64,000 bases of DNA, from positions 47,117 to 111,116 of the forward strand of contig CAJBEZ010000029.1 in NCBI GenBank assembly GCA_903952205.1, read 5' to 3'. This document shows positions 54,787-64,000 of the stretch, one piece after another. The DNA is from an uncultured Desulfomonile sp. GTDB taxonomy: Bacteria > Desulfobacterota > Desulfomonilia > Desulfomonilales > Desulfomonilaceae. Every line of letters begins with the position of its first letter. The first letter of the stretch is position 1. Below the pieces are notes generated by a model. The model saw nothing but the letters and a program-made list of their open reading frames with translations. It ran no database searches and was not told where the DNA came from. Position numbers and translations under genes: made by a program.

Positions 54787-55215
54787 CTACTCAACGGTGC
54801 CACCAGCGGCCTGAATCTTTGCTCGGGCTTTTTCGCTCACCGCATCGAGTCTTATAGTATAGGCTGTCGACACTTCGCCATCCGACAGAAGCTTCACCGG
54901 GCCAGGCCGTTTTACAATATTTCTTTCTCGCAACAACTCACTGGTCACCGTTTCCGATGGATTGATTTTGGCAAGGGTTTCCAGAGAAATAACGTTGTAT
55001 TCCGTTCTAAAAATATTCGTAAAACCCTTCTTAGGCAAACGCCTCTGTAATGGCATCTGTCCGCCTTCAAAACCTCGGCCAACCTTACCACCGGAGCGCG
55101 ACTTCTGGCCTTTGTGACCTTTGCCGCAAGTCTTACCCAAACCGGAAGACTCTCCTCGTCCCAAGCGTTTACACTTCCCTGCTTTTACTGGTCGTTCCAA
55201 ATGTGATAAATCCAT
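54787..55215 (-). CDS. rplO: Ribosomal protein L15
   Basis: A 142-residue L15. The Gly/Arg-rich N-terminal part 'GRGESSGLGKTCGKGHKGQKSR' region and 'FEGGQMPLQRRLPKKGFTN' are typical. It follows rpmD closely and precedes secY by about 75 bases. Confidence 0.97.
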   Translation of the reverse strand: MDLSHLERPVKAGKCKRLGRGESSGLGKTCGKGHKGQKSRSGGKVGRGFEGGQMPLQRRLPKKGFTNIFRTEYNVISLETLAKINPSETVTSELLRERNIVKRPGPVKLLSDGEVSTAYTIRLDAVSEKARAKIQAAGGTVE

Positions 55216-55243
55216 AAGCAGCTCCGTTCTAGACCCTTCTTGA

Positions 55244-55423
55244 CTATTGATCGGTCTCTTCGAGTTGAATAAGGTGAGCCACTTTGTTGGCCATGCCCCG
55301 GATTGCAGGAGTGTCTTCCAGAATTTTAAATGAATTTATCCTGGTCAATCCCAATCCTCGAATTGTTTCTCTTTGCCTCTTTGTCGCCTTAATCTTGCTC
55401 TTCTTGAGGGTCACTTTAAGCAT
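55244..55423 (-). CDS. rpmD: Ribosomal protein L30
   Basis: A 59-residue L30 that is easily overlooked. It begins [18 protein letters not shown] and contains '[21 protein letters not shown]' region and '[14 protein letters not shown]', the family pattern. The start overlaps the last eight bases of rpsE, and 28 bases separate its stop from rplO, in the standard order. Confidence 0.95.
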   Translation of the reverse strand: MLKVTLKKSKIKATKRQRETIRGLGLTRINSFKILEDTPAIRGMANKVAHLIQLEETDQ

Positions 55424-55952
55424 TGCTCAAGTTCTCCTCTCCATGATCATTTTCGTCATCCAGCTGACCCTTGCCAAGCCTCTTAGCTATCTGAAGAGGA
55501 GTTCGGAGGCCTTTTAAACCTTCGAAGGTCGCTTTGACAACATTGTGGGGATTGTTGGTTCCAATACACTTGGTCAATATATCACGAATTCCCACAGCCT
55601 CCATAACGGCCCTCACAGCGCCTCCGGCAATCACACCGGTGCCGGAACCTGCGGGTTTAAGAAAGACTTTGGCAGCTCCATATTTCCCTGTGATTTCATG
55701 AGGCACTGTGCCGTTCACTATTGGCACGTCAATCAAATACGCTTTGGCTCGCTCAACACCTTTGCGAATAGCCTCGGGAACTTCATTCGCTTTGCCCAAG
55801 CCGAACCCTACGCGGCCCTGACCATCGCCAACGACAACAACAGCGCTAAAAGAAAATCTTCTTCCGCCTTTTACGACTTTGGCGACGCGACTTAAATGAA
55901 CCACTCGGTCCTTAAGTTCGCCTTCGGTAGACATCTCTGATCTACTCAGCAA
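55416..55952 (-). CDS. rpsE: Ribosomal protein S5
   Basis: A 178-residue S5. The double-stranded-RNA-binding domain has '[24 protein letters not shown]' region (about 20-45) and the C-terminal domain '[21 protein letters not shown]' region. Start choice is open: AAGGAGG lies nine bases before a TTG at 55952, while the ATG at 55934 has only a weak site; I keep the TTG. The 3' end overlaps rpmD by eight bases. Confidence 0.95.
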   Translation of the reverse strand: MLSRSEMSTEGELKDRVVHLSRVAKVVKGGRRFSFSAVVVVGDGQGRVGFGLGKANEVPEAIRKGVERAKAYLIDVPIVNGTVPHEITGKYGAAKVFLKPAGSGTGVIAGGAVRAVMEAVGIRDILTKCIGTNNPHNVVKATFEGLKGLRTPLQIAKRLGKGQLDDENDHGEENLSNA

Positions 55953-55977
55953 CGGGCGATTCCTCCTTCAACCAAGA

Positions 55978-56346
55978 TTAGAACTCTAGTCCAGCTTCTC
56001 GGGCGCCATCTGCGAGCGCCTTAACCTTGCCATGATAAAGGTACGCTCCACGATCGAAGACTACCTTATCTATGTTTAACTCCAACGCTCTTGAAGCGAT
56101 CCGTTTTCCAACCTCTCTAGCAAGATCCCTATTGAAAGGTTGTCCAGCTTGTCGCCTAAAACCTTTGTCCAGAGTGGAAGCCTGAACCAAAGTTACTCCG
56201 GCTTCATCATCCACTATTTGGGCAAAAATGTTTCGATTTGACCGGAAGACGGTCAAACGGCGTCTTTCGGAATTGCCCGCAATCCGATACCGGACGCGTC
56301 GCGTTCTCTTTTTTCTAGCCTCATTTTTTTCCGAATTTCTGCTCAT
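55978..56346 (-). CDS. rplR: Ribosomal protein L18
   Basis: A 122-residue L18, the 5S rRNA binder. 'KRTRRVRYRIAGNSERRRLTVFRSNRNI' region and 'DRGAYLYHGKVKALADGAREAGLEF' are the conserved start and end. It lies between rplF and rpsE with short gaps, as in the spc operon. Confidence 0.97.
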   Translation of the reverse strand: MSRNSEKNEARKKRTRRVRYRIAGNSERRRLTVFRSNRNIFAQIVDDEAGVTLVQASTLDKGFRRQAGQPFNRDLAREVGKRIASRALELNIDKVVFDRGAYLYHGKVKALADGAREAGLEF

Positions 56347-56384
56347 TTCGGATCCTTTTCAACTCCGTGAATACCTTTGGGAAA

Positions 56385-56924
56385 TTACTTGGAGCCGGCT
56401 TTCCCGACTTTACGACGGATTTCTTCACCCAAATATCGAATCCCTTTTCCACGGTAGGGTTCCGGTTTTCGTATCCGTCTTATTTTTGCAGCCATTTCTC
56501 CAACTTGTTGTTTGTCAATACCTCGTACATGTACGAGTGTATTTTTCTCAACTTCTACGTTCAATCCCTCGGGAATGGGAACCAACACGGGATTGGAATA
56601 ACCGACATTAAGTGTGAGATTTTGTTTATCTGCTTCAGCTTTGTATCCAACTCCGACAATTTCAAGCGATTTCGTAAACCCGGCTGTCACTCCGGTTACC
56701 ATGTTATTTATAAGGCTGCGAAACAATCCATGCATGGCCCTAGATTTTCGGTCCCCTCCAAGAGCTTTCACTTGAATCACGGATTCATCGACTTCCAAAC
56801 CAACAAGGTTTAACAGGTCCAGCTTCAAACATCCCTTGGGTCCCTCGACACTAATAATCGAAGTATCAAAACCGACCTTTACTTCATCTGGAATTGGTAT
56901 TGGGGCCTTGCCTATTCTAGACAT
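56385..56924 (-). CDS. rplF: Ribosomal protein L6
   Basis: A 179-residue L6 with two repeated RNA-binding domains and the C-terminal signature 'KPEPYRGKGIRYLGEEIRRKVGKAG' region. It begins MSRIGKAPIPIPDEVKV, typical of the family, and helps the GTPase centre of the 50S subunit. Confidence 0.98.
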   Translation of the reverse strand: MSRIGKAPIPIPDEVKVGFDTSIISVEGPKGCLKLDLLNLVGLEVDESVIQVKALGGDRKSRAMHGLFRSLINNMVTGVTAGFTKSLEIVGVGYKAEADKQNLTLNVGYSNPVLVPIPEGLNVEVEKNTLVHVRGIDKQQVGEMAAKIRRIRKPEPYRGKGIRYLGEEIRRKVGKAGSK

Positions 56925-56951
56925 TACTTACGCTCCTATTGAACAAACGGG

Positions 56952-57356
56952 CTACCATACGCTGCAGAGCACTTCGCCGCCAATTCCCCTGCGTTGCGCT
57001 TCCTTGTCGCTCATAACTCCCTGAGAAGTAGTCAAGATAAGCATTCCAACTCCTCCATGACTTTTCAGGTTGTGGTTCTTTCCTACATATACCCTTCTAC
57101 CCGGCGTCGACGTTCTGGCCAAACCTTCTATGGTACACTGGGTTTCGTCATCAAATCTCAGAGTCAATTTCAGTACGCCCTGCTTATTTTTGGCTGATCG
57201 AATGACCTTGTATTTCTTTATATAGCCTTCCTCTTTCAAAATCTGGACAACTCCGATTTTAAGGTTGGACGCAGGGATTGTCACTTGATCCTTTCTCGCT
57301 TGTCGGGCGTTCCGGATTCGTGTCAGCATATCGGCAATTGGATCGGTCATGCACAT
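56952..57356 (-). CDS. rpsH: Ribosomal protein S8
   Basis: A 134-residue S8 with 'DPIADMLTRIRNARQARKDQV' region and the C-terminal 'GVMSDKEAQRRGIGGEVLCSVW'. ATG 57356 has GGGAG nine bases upstream; an ATG two codons later is the alternative start. S8 often represses this operon in bacteria. Confidence 0.97.
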   Translation of the reverse strand: MCMTDPIADMLTRIRNARQARKDQVTIPASNLKIGVVQILKEEGYIKKYKVIRSAKNKQGVLKLTLRFDDETQCTIEGLARTSTPGRRVYVGKNHNLKSHGGVGMLILTTSQGVMSDKEAQRRGIGGEVLCSVW

Positions 57357-57369
57357 GTGAATAGTCTCC

Positions 57370-57555
57370 CTACCAACTCGATTTAATCATACCAGGTACG
57401 GTTCCCCTGAGGGCCTGTTCCCGTAGGCATATACGACAGAGCTGAAACTTGCGATAATATGCTCTTGGTCGACCACAAATCTGACAACGGTTATATTCCC
57501 TCACCGCAAATTTCTGAGGCCTACCGGCCTTCACTATCATTGATGTCTTTGCCAC
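57370..57555 (-). CDS. rpsN: Ribosomal protein S14, zinc type (Z)
   Basis: A 61-residue S14 of the zinc-binding type, with '[11 protein letters not shown]' and '[10 protein letters not shown]' supplying the four cysteines. It starts at a GTG (57555) with AAGGAGG four bases upstream; starting at the earlier in-frame TTG (57570) would add five residues not seen in the family. It is between rplE and rpsH. Confidence 0.95.
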   Translation of the reverse strand: MAKTSMIVKAGRPQKFAVREYNRCQICGRPRAYYRKFQLCRICLREQALRGTVPGMIKSSW

Positions 57556-57581
57556 GTTTCCTCCTTGCAAGGAGACTTTTT

Positions 57582-58124
57582 CTATTTCCTAAAAGGCATT
57601 CCGAGATGTTCCAGAAGCTTCCTGGCTTCCTCGTCGTTTTTAGCCGAGGTGACCATGGTTATGTTCATGCCTCGAATTTTTTCGATTTTGTCGTAATTAA
57701 TTTCAGGAAAAATAATCTGTTCTTTTATGCCCATTGAAAAATTGCCTCGACCGTCGAATCCTTTGGGATTGATGCCCCTGAAGTCTCGAACTCTCGGAAG
57801 AGCAACGTTTATCAACTTATCCAGGAAATGAAACATCTTCTCCCGTCTAAGAGTTACTTTGCACCCAATAGTCATACCTTCACGAAGCTTAAATGTCGCT
57901 ATGGATTTTCTGGCTTTTCTCATTACAGGCAATTGACCGGATATTGCCATCAGCTCCTGCTGGGCGCTCTCAAGCACCTTCGCATTTTGGATCGCCTCTC
58001 CCAATCCCATGTTGATAACTATCTTTTTTAGGGCGGGGACTTGCATGGCGTTTTTATATTTGAACTGATCCCTCAATGCCGCAACTACCGTGTTGAAATA
58101 ATACTCTTTAAGTCGGGACGCCAT
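57582..58124 (-). CDS. rplE: Ribosomal protein L5
   Basis: A 180-residue L5, 5S rRNA binder. '[17 protein letters not shown]' and '[25 protein letters not shown]' region are complete. The open frame continues 23 codons upstream, but AAGGAATTTT precedes the ATG at 58124 and the family starts here. Confidence 0.97.
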   Translation of the reverse strand: MASRLKEYYFNTVVAALRDQFKYKNAMQVPALKKIVINMGLGEAIQNAKVLESAQQELMAISGQLPVMRKARKSIATFKLREGMTIGCKVTLRREKMFHFLDKLINVALPRVRDFRGINPKGFDGRGNFSMGIKEQIIFPEINYDKIEKIRGMNITMVTSAKNDEEARKLLEHLGMPFRK

Positions 58125-58137
58125 CAGAAAATTCCTT

Positions 58138-58455
58138 CTAGTTTTCCAACTGTTCCAGGCATTTTTTACAGAACCGAGCTGATTTGCCCTCAACAGGACG
58201 AATGCCTATTCGAGTAGGTTTGGAGCATTTGGGACATACCAACATAAGCTTGCAAAGCTTTATAGGGGCCTCTTTTTCTATCCTTCCGCCCTGCTGACCA
58301 GCCTTACCGCCAGCTTTTGTATGTCTTATTACCATGTTGATTCTCTCGACAAGAGCCGAGCCTTTTTCATTAAAGACTTTAAGAACCTTGCCCTCACGAC
58401 CGGCGTTTTTCCCGGAAAGAACCTTTACTCGATCATCTTTCTTGATCTTTGTCAT
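58138..58455 (-). CDS. rplX: Ribosomal protein L24
   Basis: A 105-residue L24 with the KOW motif '[19 protein letters not shown]' near residue 8 and a C-terminal zinc-like part '[14 protein letters not shown]' and 'ARFCKKC'. It sits between rplN and rplE with gaps of only two and thirteen bases. Confidence 0.97.
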   Translation of the reverse strand: MTKIKKDDRVKVLSGKNAGREGKVLKVFNEKGSALVERINMVIRHTKAGGKAGQQGGRIEKEAPIKLCKLMLVCPKCSKPTRIGIRPVEGKSARFCKKCLEQLEN

Positions 58456-58457
58456 GT

Positions 58458-58826
58458 TTAAAGAACCTCCGGAGCAAGAGACACAATCTTCATGAATTTC
58501 TTAGCCCTGAGTTCACGGGCAACTGGGCCAAAAATACGAGTTCCGATGGGTTCAAGTTGGTTGTTAATTAAGACAGCGGAGTTGTCATCAAATCTAATGT
58601 AAGAACCATCAGCTCTTCTAACTGCCCTTTTGGTCCGAACCACTACCGCCTTATGAACCTCTCCCTTCTTCACCTTTGAATTAGGTATGGCCTGTTTGAC
58701 GGATACGATGACTACGTCTCCCACACTGGCGTATTTTCGCCGGGTGCCACCGAGAATTTTCACGCAGAACAGTTCCTTCGCGCCGGAATTGTCAGCGACA
58801 TCCATTCGAGTTTGCTGCTGAATCAT
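58458..58826 (-). CDS. rplN: Ribosomal protein L14
   Basis: A 122-residue L14 starting [18 protein letters not shown], which is the family's normal start; the open frame continues further upstream without support. '[22 protein letters not shown]' region follows. The start overlaps the rpsQ stop by four bases (ATGA). Confidence 0.97.
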   Translation of the reverse strand: MIQQQTRMDVADNSGAKELFCVKILGGTRRKYASVGDVVIVSVKQAIPNSKVKKGEVHKAVVVRTKRAVRRADGSYIRFDDNSAVLINNQLEPIGTRIFGPVARELRAKKFMKIVSLAPEVL

Positions 58827-59110
58827 GCAGATCCTCCTGGTAACGCCGCTTCCTTGACGATCTTCTGTACCCGCCAGTTCTTGTGGCGACTCAGCGGACG
58901 AGTCTCCACGATCAAGACTTCGTCCCCAATACGGCAACGATTGTCTTCGTCATGCGCCATAAATCGTTTGCGGCGTCTTACAAATTTCTTGTAAACTGGG
59001 TGAAGCACCGTGCGACTAACTTCTACAACCACAGTTTTATCCATCTTGTCGCTGATCACGACGCCAGTGCGAATCTTGCGCTGTTGTCGTTCACTAGAGG
59101 AGCTAGTCAT
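58823..59110 (-). CDS. rpsQ: Ribosomal protein S17
   Basis: A 95-residue S17 with '[20 protein letters not shown]' and '[19 protein letters not shown]', the conserved core. The C-terminal tail is a little longer than in E. coli S17. It overlaps rpmC and rplN by four bases each. Confidence 0.97.
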   Translation of the reverse strand: MTSSSSERQQRKIRTGVVISDKMDKTVVVEVSRTVLHPVYKKFVRRRKRFMAHDEDNRCRIGDEVLIVETRPLSRHKNWRVQKIVKEAALPGGSA

Positions 59111-59301
59111 TTAGACCCCCTCTTTTCTCGAATTATAGTTTTGACCCTGGCTATTTCTTTCCGAGCAATGCCGAGTCGAGCGTTTTTTTCCAGTTGACCG
59201 GTGGCCTTCTTGAATCGGAGTTTGAACTCCTCTTCCCGAAACTCTTTCTCCTTAACGGTCAATTCTTCAACAGAAAGATCCCGCAACTCTCGGGGCTTCA
59301 T
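59107..59301 (-). CDS. rpmC: Ribosomal protein L29
   Basis: A 64-residue L29, two helices with '[20 protein letters not shown]' start and the '[20 protein letters not shown]' end typical of the family. It binds near the nascent-chain exit. Four-base overlaps join it to rplP and rpsQ. Confidence 0.96.
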   Translation of the reverse strand: MKPRELRDLSVEELTVKEKEFREEEFKLRFKKATGQLEKNARLGIARKEIARVKTIIREKRGSK

Positions 59302-59714
59302 GTCAACTCCTCACGAATCACAAAACGAGTTTTTAACGGTAGTTTCCTGGCTGCTAGTCGGAAAGCTTCTTTGGCGGTTTCTACCGGAACGCCTTCCATT
59401 TCATACATTATGACACCCGGTTTAACAACCGCTACCCATTCTTCCGGAGCGCCCTTGCCTTTCCCCATTCGGGTTTCAGCCGGCTTCTTCGTTATGGGTT
59501 TGTGCGGAAAAACTCTGATCCAGATCTTCCCGCCTCTCTTTACATGGCGCGTCATGGCGATACGCCCAGCTTCAATCTGTCTTGCGGTAACCCATGATGG
59601 TTCTGTCGCCATTAATCCGAATTCTCCAAAGGAAACCGTAGTTCCCCTAAGCGGCAGGCCCTTCATTCGACCCTTCATTCTTTTTCTGTATTTGACTTTC
59701 TTGGGCGCAAGCAT
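59298..59714 (-). CDS. rplP: Ribosomal protein L16
   Basis: A 138-residue L16 starting [19 protein letters not shown]. '[27 protein letters not shown]' region is the most conserved part. GGAG lies before the ATG at 59714; five earlier codons are open but unsupported. It overlaps rpmC by four bases. Confidence 0.98.
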   Translation of the reverse strand: MLAPKKVKYRKRMKGRMKGLPLRGTTVSFGEFGLMATEPSWVTARQIEAGRIAMTRHVKRGGKIWIRVFPHKPITKKPAETRMGKGKGAPEEWVAVVKPGVIMYEMEGVPVETAKEAFRLAARKLPLKTRFVIREELT

Positions 59715-59715
59715 T

Positions 59716-60360
59716 TTATCTTTCTCCAACAGAGCTTTTAATCATCTCGCCCTTAAAGATCCAGACCTTGACTCCGATCACACCGTAAGTTGTGGTGGCT
59801 TTGGCGAATCCATAATCTATATCAGCCCTCAATGTGTGTAGCGGCACTCTTCCTTCACGATACCATTCGCGTCGAGCCATTTCGGCCCCGCCCAACCGTC
59901 CCGCTGTGGCTATTCGTATTCCCTTTGCGCCGGACTTCAATGCGCTGGAAACTGATTTTTTCATAGCTCGCCTAAAAGCTATTCGTCTTTCTAACTGCTG
60001 AGCGACGTTTTCCGCCACTAGCTGGGCGTCTATCTCAGGTTTCCGGATTTCCTTGACATCAACAATTACGTCCTTGTTTGTGAATTTAAGAATCTCTCGT
60101 CTCAGTTTTTCAATTTCGACTCCCTTAGGACCGATGACTACTCCTGGCCGGGCGGTATGTATTATCATCCGGATTTTACCGGCGGCTCTCTCTATTTCCA
60201 TCTTGGCGACACTTGCCTGAGACAATTTTTTCTTGACGAATTCCCGAAGTTTGAGGTCTTCAATAAGAAAAGGCCCGTAATCTTTTTGCGAAAACCATCT
60301 TGAATCCCAGGTCTTGGTCACGCCCAATCGGAAACCGTGAGGATGAACTTTCTGTCCCAA
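59716..60360 (-). CDS. rpsC: Ribosomal protein S3
   Basis: A 214-residue S3 starting [20 protein letters not shown]. The KH domain has '[16 protein letters not shown]' and the C-terminal domain '[21 protein letters not shown]'. It ends one base before the rplP start and lies about 90 bases downstream of rplV. Confidence 0.98.
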   Translation of the reverse strand: MGQKVHPHGFRLGVTKTWDSRWFSQKDYGPFLIEDLKLREFVKKKLSQASVAKMEIERAAGKIRMIIHTARPGVVIGPKGVEIEKLRREILKFTNKDVIVDVKEIRKPEIDAQLVAENVAQQLERRIAFRRAMKKSVSSALKSGAKGIRIATAGRLGGAEMARREWYREGRVPLHTLRADIDYGFAKATTTYGVIGVKVWIFKGEMIKSSVGER

Positions 60361-60451
60361 AATAACCCTCCTGAGGGTGATCTGTGATGCCGCGTCCTTT
60401 TTGAAATAGCCCTCTTAAAGTAAGGTCCGCGGGGAGTTCGTTAAACAACCA

Positions 60452-60787
60452 TTACTTCTCTTGCAAGGCAATAGATATATGGCTCGTGCGTTTCCTTATC
60501 CGAGTAGCTCTACCCATCGCCCTCGGCATCCATCTCTTGGCCGTGGGTCCCTCGTCAACCATTATACTGCTAATATAAAGGTTATCCTCATTTACTCCAC
60601 TAGATTTCGAGGCATTATCAAGGGCGGATTGTATTGCCTTACGTATAAGTACCGCAGCTTTTTTAGGCGTAAATTGAAGTGTGCTGATCGCTACGCCTAC
60701 AGGCATACCTCTAACAAGATCCGCAACCAATCTGGCCTTTTGAGCTGATATCCGAGCGTGCGAAAGTCTCGACACCCATTCCATCAC
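60452..60787 (-). CDS. rplV: Ribosomal protein L22
   Basis: A 111-residue L22 with '[22 protein letters not shown]' region and the C-terminal loop '[23 protein letters not shown]' region that lines the exit tunnel. It overlaps rpsS by four bases. Confidence 0.97.
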   Translation of the reverse strand: MMEWVSRLSHARISAQKARLVADLVRGMPVGVAISTLQFTPKKAAVLIRKAIQSALDNASKSSGVNEDNLYISSIMVDEGPTAKRWMPRAMGRATRIRKRTSHISIALQEK

Positions 60788-61068
60788 TTTCTTCCTTTCT
60801 TGGCTTTTCTGTCACCAGCATGACCGTGAAAGGTGCGGGTAGGAGAAAATTCGCCAAGCTTGTGTCCTACCATATTTTCTGTAACGAACACGGGGATGAA
60901 TTTTCTGCCGTTATGTACGGCAAATGTGAGCCCCACCATATCGGGAATAATTGTCGACCTTCGGGACCAGGTTTGAATGACCTTTCGTGATGAAGTGTCC
61001 CTCGCCTGGACAACCTTATCCAGAACATGTTGATCCACAAATGGTCCTTTACTGACTGAACGAGGCAT
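60784..61068 (-). CDS. rpsS: Ribosomal protein S19
   Basis: A 94-residue S19 starting [16 protein letters not shown], with '[24 protein letters not shown]' region and '[18 protein letters not shown]'. GGAGG lies eleven bases before the ATG at 61068; a GTG three codons earlier is too near to it. Confidence 0.97.
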   Translation of the reverse strand: MPRSVSKGPFVDQHVLDKVVQARDTSSRKVIQTWSRRSTIIPDMVGLTFAVHNGRKFIPVFVTENMVGHKLGEFSPTRTFHGHAGDRKAKKGRK

Positions 61069-61073
61069 GAGAA

Positions 61074-61898
61074 TCACTTCCTCCGTTTAACAATAAATTT
61101 GTCCGATGGTTTCTTGCCGTTACGAGTCTTGTACCCCTTTGTCGGCACTCCCCATGGAGTCACCGGGTGGCGGCCTCCTGAAGTCTTGCCCTCACCACCG
61201 CCATGAGGATGGTCCACTGGATTCATTACAACTCCACGGACCTTCGGGCGTTTACCCAGGTGACGAGAGCGACCCGCCTTGCCAAGACATATCTTTTCGT
61301 GATCGAGATTCCCGACTTGACCAACCGTTGCCCGGCATCGATCCAAGACCATGCGTACCTCGCCGGACGGAAGTTTAACCTGCACGTATCCCTTCTCTTT
61401 CGCCATCAGTTGTCCATAGGTGCCGGCAGCCCTAATTATCTGGCCACCCTTTCCAATTTTCATCTCCACGTTATGAACCATGGTCCCGAGCGGAATATTC
61501 TTCAGCGGCAAACAATTCCCGGGCTTGATATCCGCCCGGTCTGCGGCGACGACTGGGTCGCCAACCTGCAAACCGTTAGGCCACAGGATGTAGGCTTTGC
61601 CTCCGTCTACGTAATTAATCAGAGCTATTCTGGCGCTTCGGTTTGGATCGTACTCCACACTGGCCACTACTCCGGGGATATCGATCTTGCTTCTTTTGAA
61701 GTCCAGAATACGGAATAATTTCTTATGCCCGCCACCTTTCCTGCGTACGGTGATTCGACCATTATTGTTTCGTCCACTACCTCTGACCGTGCCGCTTACG
61801 AGAGATTTCAAAGGTTCGTCTGTGGTAATCTCGTCGAAGGATTGACTGGTCTTCCACCTTATTCCAGGAGACGTTGGTTTGTATTTCTTAATTGCCAT
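61074..61898 (-). CDS. rplB: Ribosomal protein L2
   Basis: A 274-residue L2, normal length. The C-terminal '[22 protein letters not shown]' region holds the conserved His needed for peptidyl transfer activity. It starts about 70 bases after rplW. Confidence 0.98.
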   Translation of the reverse strand: MAIKKYKPTSPGIRWKTSQSFDEITTDEPLKSLVSGTVRGSGRNNNGRITVRRKGGGHKKLFRILDFKRSKIDIPGVVASVEYDPNRSARIALINYVDGGKAYILWPNGLQVGDPVVAADRADIKPGNCLPLKNIPLGTMVHNVEMKIGKGGQIIRAAGTYGQLMAKEKGYVQVKLPSGEVRMVLDRCRATVGQVGNLDHEKICLGKAGRSRHLGKRPKVRGVVMNPVDHPHGGGEGKTSGGRHPVTPWGVPTKGYKTRNGKKPSDKFIVKRRK

Positions 61899-61970
61899 GA
61901 ACTAAATCCTTACGAATTTATCTTGAATCATTTTACGGTCACTCGGGTTACCCGCGGCTCGAGAATCCTT

Positions 61971-62261
61971 TTATACACCCTCAAAAAAATCGACTCGATC
62001 TCCTTGCTTGAGAGTAACTATAGCTTTTTTCCAGTCCTTCCTGCGTCCTACGAAGCGACCAAGTCTTTTTGGCTTGCCCTTTTGATTTTGAGTTTGAACA
62101 GACAGTACGGTAACCTTGAAGAGCTTTTCTACAGCCTTTTTAATTTCCGGTTTGTTTGAGTGCCGGTCAACTTCAAAAATGACCTGATTGTTGTCCTCTT
62201 TTAAAGTGGAGCCCTTCTCCGTGATCACAGGCCGACGGATGATTTTATATTCTTCAAACAT
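61971..62261 (-). CDS. rplW: Ribosomal protein L23
   Basis: A 96-residue L23 with '[14 protein letters not shown]' start and '[25 protein letters not shown]' region. It lies near the exit tunnel and binds trigger factor and SRP. Its start overlaps the rplD stop. Confidence 0.97.
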   Translation of the reverse strand: MFEEYKIIRRPVITEKGSTLKEDNNQVIFEVDRHSNKPEIKKAVEKLFKVTVLSVQTQNQKGKPKRLGRFVGRRKDWKKAIVTLKQGDRVDFFEGV

Positions 62262-62887
62262 TAGCTCAGCCTTTCAGATATTTTTGGAAGAGCGTCCTTC
62301 AGGATGGTCAGACGTTCAAACCGGAGCAGGTCATAGACATTGATGCCTTCACTCGGCAACACCAGCGTTTTGAAAAGATTTCGGGAGGCTCTGGTCAGGT
62401 CGGGATTCTTTTCAGGTATGAGAAACAAGGTCTTTTGATCCTGAACCCCCAGATTCTTCATCATCTCAGCGAATAACTTCGTCTTAGGAGCTTCAATATC
62501 GATTTTGTCCAGGACTGTTAGTTTGTCCTCCCGCAGCTTCGACGTCAGAACCATCCTGATTGCCGACTTACGGACCTTCTTCGGCAATGAAAACGCGTAT
62601 GATCTAGGATGAGGGCCGAAAACTGTTCCTCCACCAGTCCATATGGGAGATCTACTGGTTCCCGCTCGAGCTCTTCCTGTCCCTTTCTGTCTCCAGGGCT
62701 TTTTTCCACCGCCGCGGATTTGACCGCGAGTCTTGGTGGAAGCGCATCCCGAACGACGTTTGGCGAGCTGCCAAACTACGACTTGCTGAACGAGACTGTC
62801 TCGAACTTCGGTGTTGAATATTTGGTCCTCAAGCTCTATTGAGTCGACCTTTTCTCCGTTCTGGTTAATAACGTCCACTAGAGCCAT
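62261..62887 (-). CDS. rplD: Ribosomal protein L4
   Basis: A 208-residue L4. The extended loop '[23 protein letters not shown]' region (about 55-75) lines the exit tunnel. L4 represses the S10 operon in many bacteria. One base is shared with rplC and with rplW on each side. Confidence 0.98.
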   Translation of the reverse strand: MALVDVINQNGEKVDSIELEDQIFNTEVRDSLVQQVVVWQLAKRRSGCASTKTRGQIRGGGKKPWRQKGTGRARAGTSRSPIWTGGGTVFGPHPRSYAFSLPKKVRKSAIRMVLTSKLREDKLTVLDKIDIEAPKTKLFAEMMKNLGVQDQKTLFLIPEKNPDLTRASRNLFKTLVLPSEGINVYDLLRFERLTILKDALPKISERLS

Positions 62888-63492
62888 TATCGTTTCCTTA
62901 TAAGCACGATCGATCCACGAAACCCCGGAATGGGCCCTTTTAGCAATATGAGATTCTCTTCAGGCCTGACTTCAACAACCTGAACTGTCGGCGCGGTTAC
63001 ACTTTTACCGCCAAGTCGGCCTGGCATCTTTCTTCCCTTGAAAATACGGGACGGCCACGCGCATTGCCCAACAGATCCAGGAATGCGGTGCGAACGAGAC
63101 CCGTGACTTTCCGGGCCGCCTCCAAAATTCCATTTCTTTATAACCCCTGCGAAGCCTTTTCCTTTGCCTACACCGATCACCTTGACGATTTCTCCAGGGG
63201 CGAATATATCTACTTTGATTTCCTGGCCAATTTCAAGCTCTTCAGCGTTTTCAGCCGGGAATTCCCTGAGATGTTGGCAAGCGGCAACGCCGGCTTTTTT
63301 AAAATGTCCCAAGGCCGGCTTCGTCAGACGACTCTCTTTGGCGATTCCATATCCAAGCTGAATGCGGGAATTGGGCTTTTTCTGAATTACCTTGCAAGGA
63401 CCCGCCTGAACCACTGAAACTCCTAGAGAGTGTCCGGATTCGTCGAACGTCTGAAACATACCAAGTTTTTTACCAATCAAGCCTTTAACCAT
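62887..63492 (-). CDS. rplC: Ribosomal protein L3
   Basis: A 201-residue L3 starting MVKGLIGKKLGMFQTF, with 'GKGKGFAGVIKKWNFGGGPESHGSR' region and 'PGSVGQCAWPSRIFKGRKMPGRLGG' region near the peptidyl transferase centre. AGGAG before the ATG at 63492 supports this start; six earlier codons are open. Confidence 0.98.
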   Translation of the reverse strand: MVKGLIGKKLGMFQTFDESGHSLGVSVVQAGPCKVIQKKPNSRIQLGYGIAKESRLTKPALGHFKKAGVAACQHLREFPAENAEELEIGQEIKVDIFAPGEIVKVIGVGKGKGFAGVIKKWNFGGGPESHGSRSHRIPGSVGQCAWPSRIFKGRKMPGRLGGKSVTAPTVQVVEVRPEENLILLKGPIPGFRGSIVLIRKR

Positions 63493-63526
63493 TAGAAGCT
63501 CCTGGACCAAATTGTTACGGCCGAAA

Positions 63527-63841
63527 TCACGCCTTTATCTCAACATCCACTCCTGGGGACAAATCCAGCTTCATAAGCGCGTCCAGGGTCTGTTGGGTCG
63601 GTTCCAGAATATCGATCAACCTTTTGTGAACCCTGATTTCGAACTGTTCACGAGATTTTTTGTCAACATGAGGCGAGCGCAGCACACAATACTTGTGGAT
63701 TCGAGTGGGAAGAGGTATCGGACCAGCAACTTTGGCTCCTGTCCTCCACGCGGTATCAACAATTTCCGCCGCTGATTGATCCAACAGCTTATGATCGTAG
63801 GCTTTCAGCCGGATCCTTATTTTAAGCGCTTGCATATCCAT
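63527..63841 (-). CDS. rpsJ: Ribosomal protein S10
   Basis: A 104-residue S10 with '[24 protein letters not shown]' region, '[26 protein letters not shown]' region and the family's C-terminal 'GVDVEIKA'. GAGGG six bases before the ATG at 63841 supports this start; later ATGs are close by. It heads the S10 cluster after tuf. Confidence 0.97.
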   Translation of the reverse strand: MDMQALKIRIRLKAYDHKLLDQSAAEIVDTAWRTGAKVAGPIPLPTRIHKYCVLRSPHVDKKSREQFEIRVHKRLIDILEPTQQTLDALMKLDLSPGVDVEIKA

Positions 63842-63870
63842 GGACATCCCTCTTTTATCTGACCCAAAGC

Positions 63871-64000
63871 TTACTCAATAACCTCGGAGACAACGCCAGC
63901 TCCAACGGTTCGGCCACCTTCTCTGATGGCGAACCTGAGCTCTTTCTCCATGGCTATAGGGGTTATAAGATGCGCTTCCAGGGATACATTGTCCCCGGGC
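63871..64000 (-). CDS. tuf: Elongation factor Tu, C-terminal end (5' part outside window)
   Basis: The last 42 residues of EF-Tu are encoded before the window edge: '[19 protein letters not shown]' and '[20 protein letters not shown]', the invariant C-terminal barrel of the protein. The rest lies beyond base 64000. It precedes rpsJ by about 30 bases, the normal str-to-S10 junction, so it is probably co-transcribed. Confidence 0.95.
   Translation of the reverse strand, partial: PGDNVSLEAHLITPIAMEKELRFAIREGGRTVGAGVVSEVIE

Overview
The window looks like a chromosomal segment of an anaerobic Desulfobacterota (deltaproteobacterial) organism, probably of a Desulfomonile- or Syntrophobacter-like lineage. 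I infer this from gene content: a thiamine-dependent 2-oxoacid:ferredoxin oxidoreductase, a molybdopterin enzyme with ferredoxin and flavoprotein partners, two TauE/SafE sulfite exporters, paired molybdate and tungstate importers, an integrase-fold TOBE regulator of the kind described as TunR in Desulfovibrio, and a bacterial S10-spc-alpha ribosomal cluster. No rRNA, tRNA, insertion sequence, prophage or CRISPR array was seen, and the species cannot be fixed from the sequence alone.

Layout. 0-10 kb holds housekeeping genes: a truncated APH-like/P-loop kinase fusion, a TPR lipoprotein, a free-standing IMP cyclohydrolase, purE, class II fructose-bisphosphate aldolase, a pilin-like pair, dapF, a thiolase and a response regulator. 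10-14 kb holds an alpha-glucan phosphorylase translationally coupled to a large membrane protein. 14.5-31.4 kb is a redox and transport region flanked by two TauE/SafE genes. It contains a cytoplasmic-type molybdopterin oxidoreductase, a four-cluster ferredoxin and a DsrL/GltD-like iron-sulfur flavoprotein, then a MacA/MacB-like exporter with two permeases, then a 2-oxoacid oxidoreductase whose gamma subunit is fused to a GltD-type flavoprotein and a ferredoxin. 31.6-37.2 kb holds a TunR-like regulator facing a modA-moeA-modB-modC operon. 37.4-42.6 kb starts with a clear fluoride riboswitch and a competing terminator, followed by a dynamin-like GTPase, a cation/proton antiporter, a universal stress protein and an MFS transporter. 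42.7-46.3 kb is a tungstate operon, tupABC, led by an HTH/periplasmic-binding-fold regulator. 46.4-49.2 kb holds small conserved genes, ftsB and an ECF-type ATPase. 49.3-64 kb is the ribosomal protein/secY/adk/rpoA cluster on the minus strand, entered at the 3' end of tuf.

How the genes fit together. The Mo/W import, MoeA and metal-sensing genes probably supply cofactor to enzymes such as the neighbouring molybdopterin oxidoreductase. The two flavoprotein modules (19.2-21.1 kb and within 26.0-28.3 kb) both look built to exchange electrons between NAD(P)H and iron-sulfur clusters, one with the Mo enzyme and one with 2-oxoacid oxidation. The TauE proteins beside them suggest sulfite or another sulfur/organic anion is handled there. 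The strongest regulatory finding is the fluoride riboswitch at 37.4 kb, whose aptamer, anti-terminator and terminator can all be read from the sequence. It appears to switch on a dynamin-like GTPase together with an antiporter and a stress protein, and no crcB or ClC fluoride channel is present in the operon.
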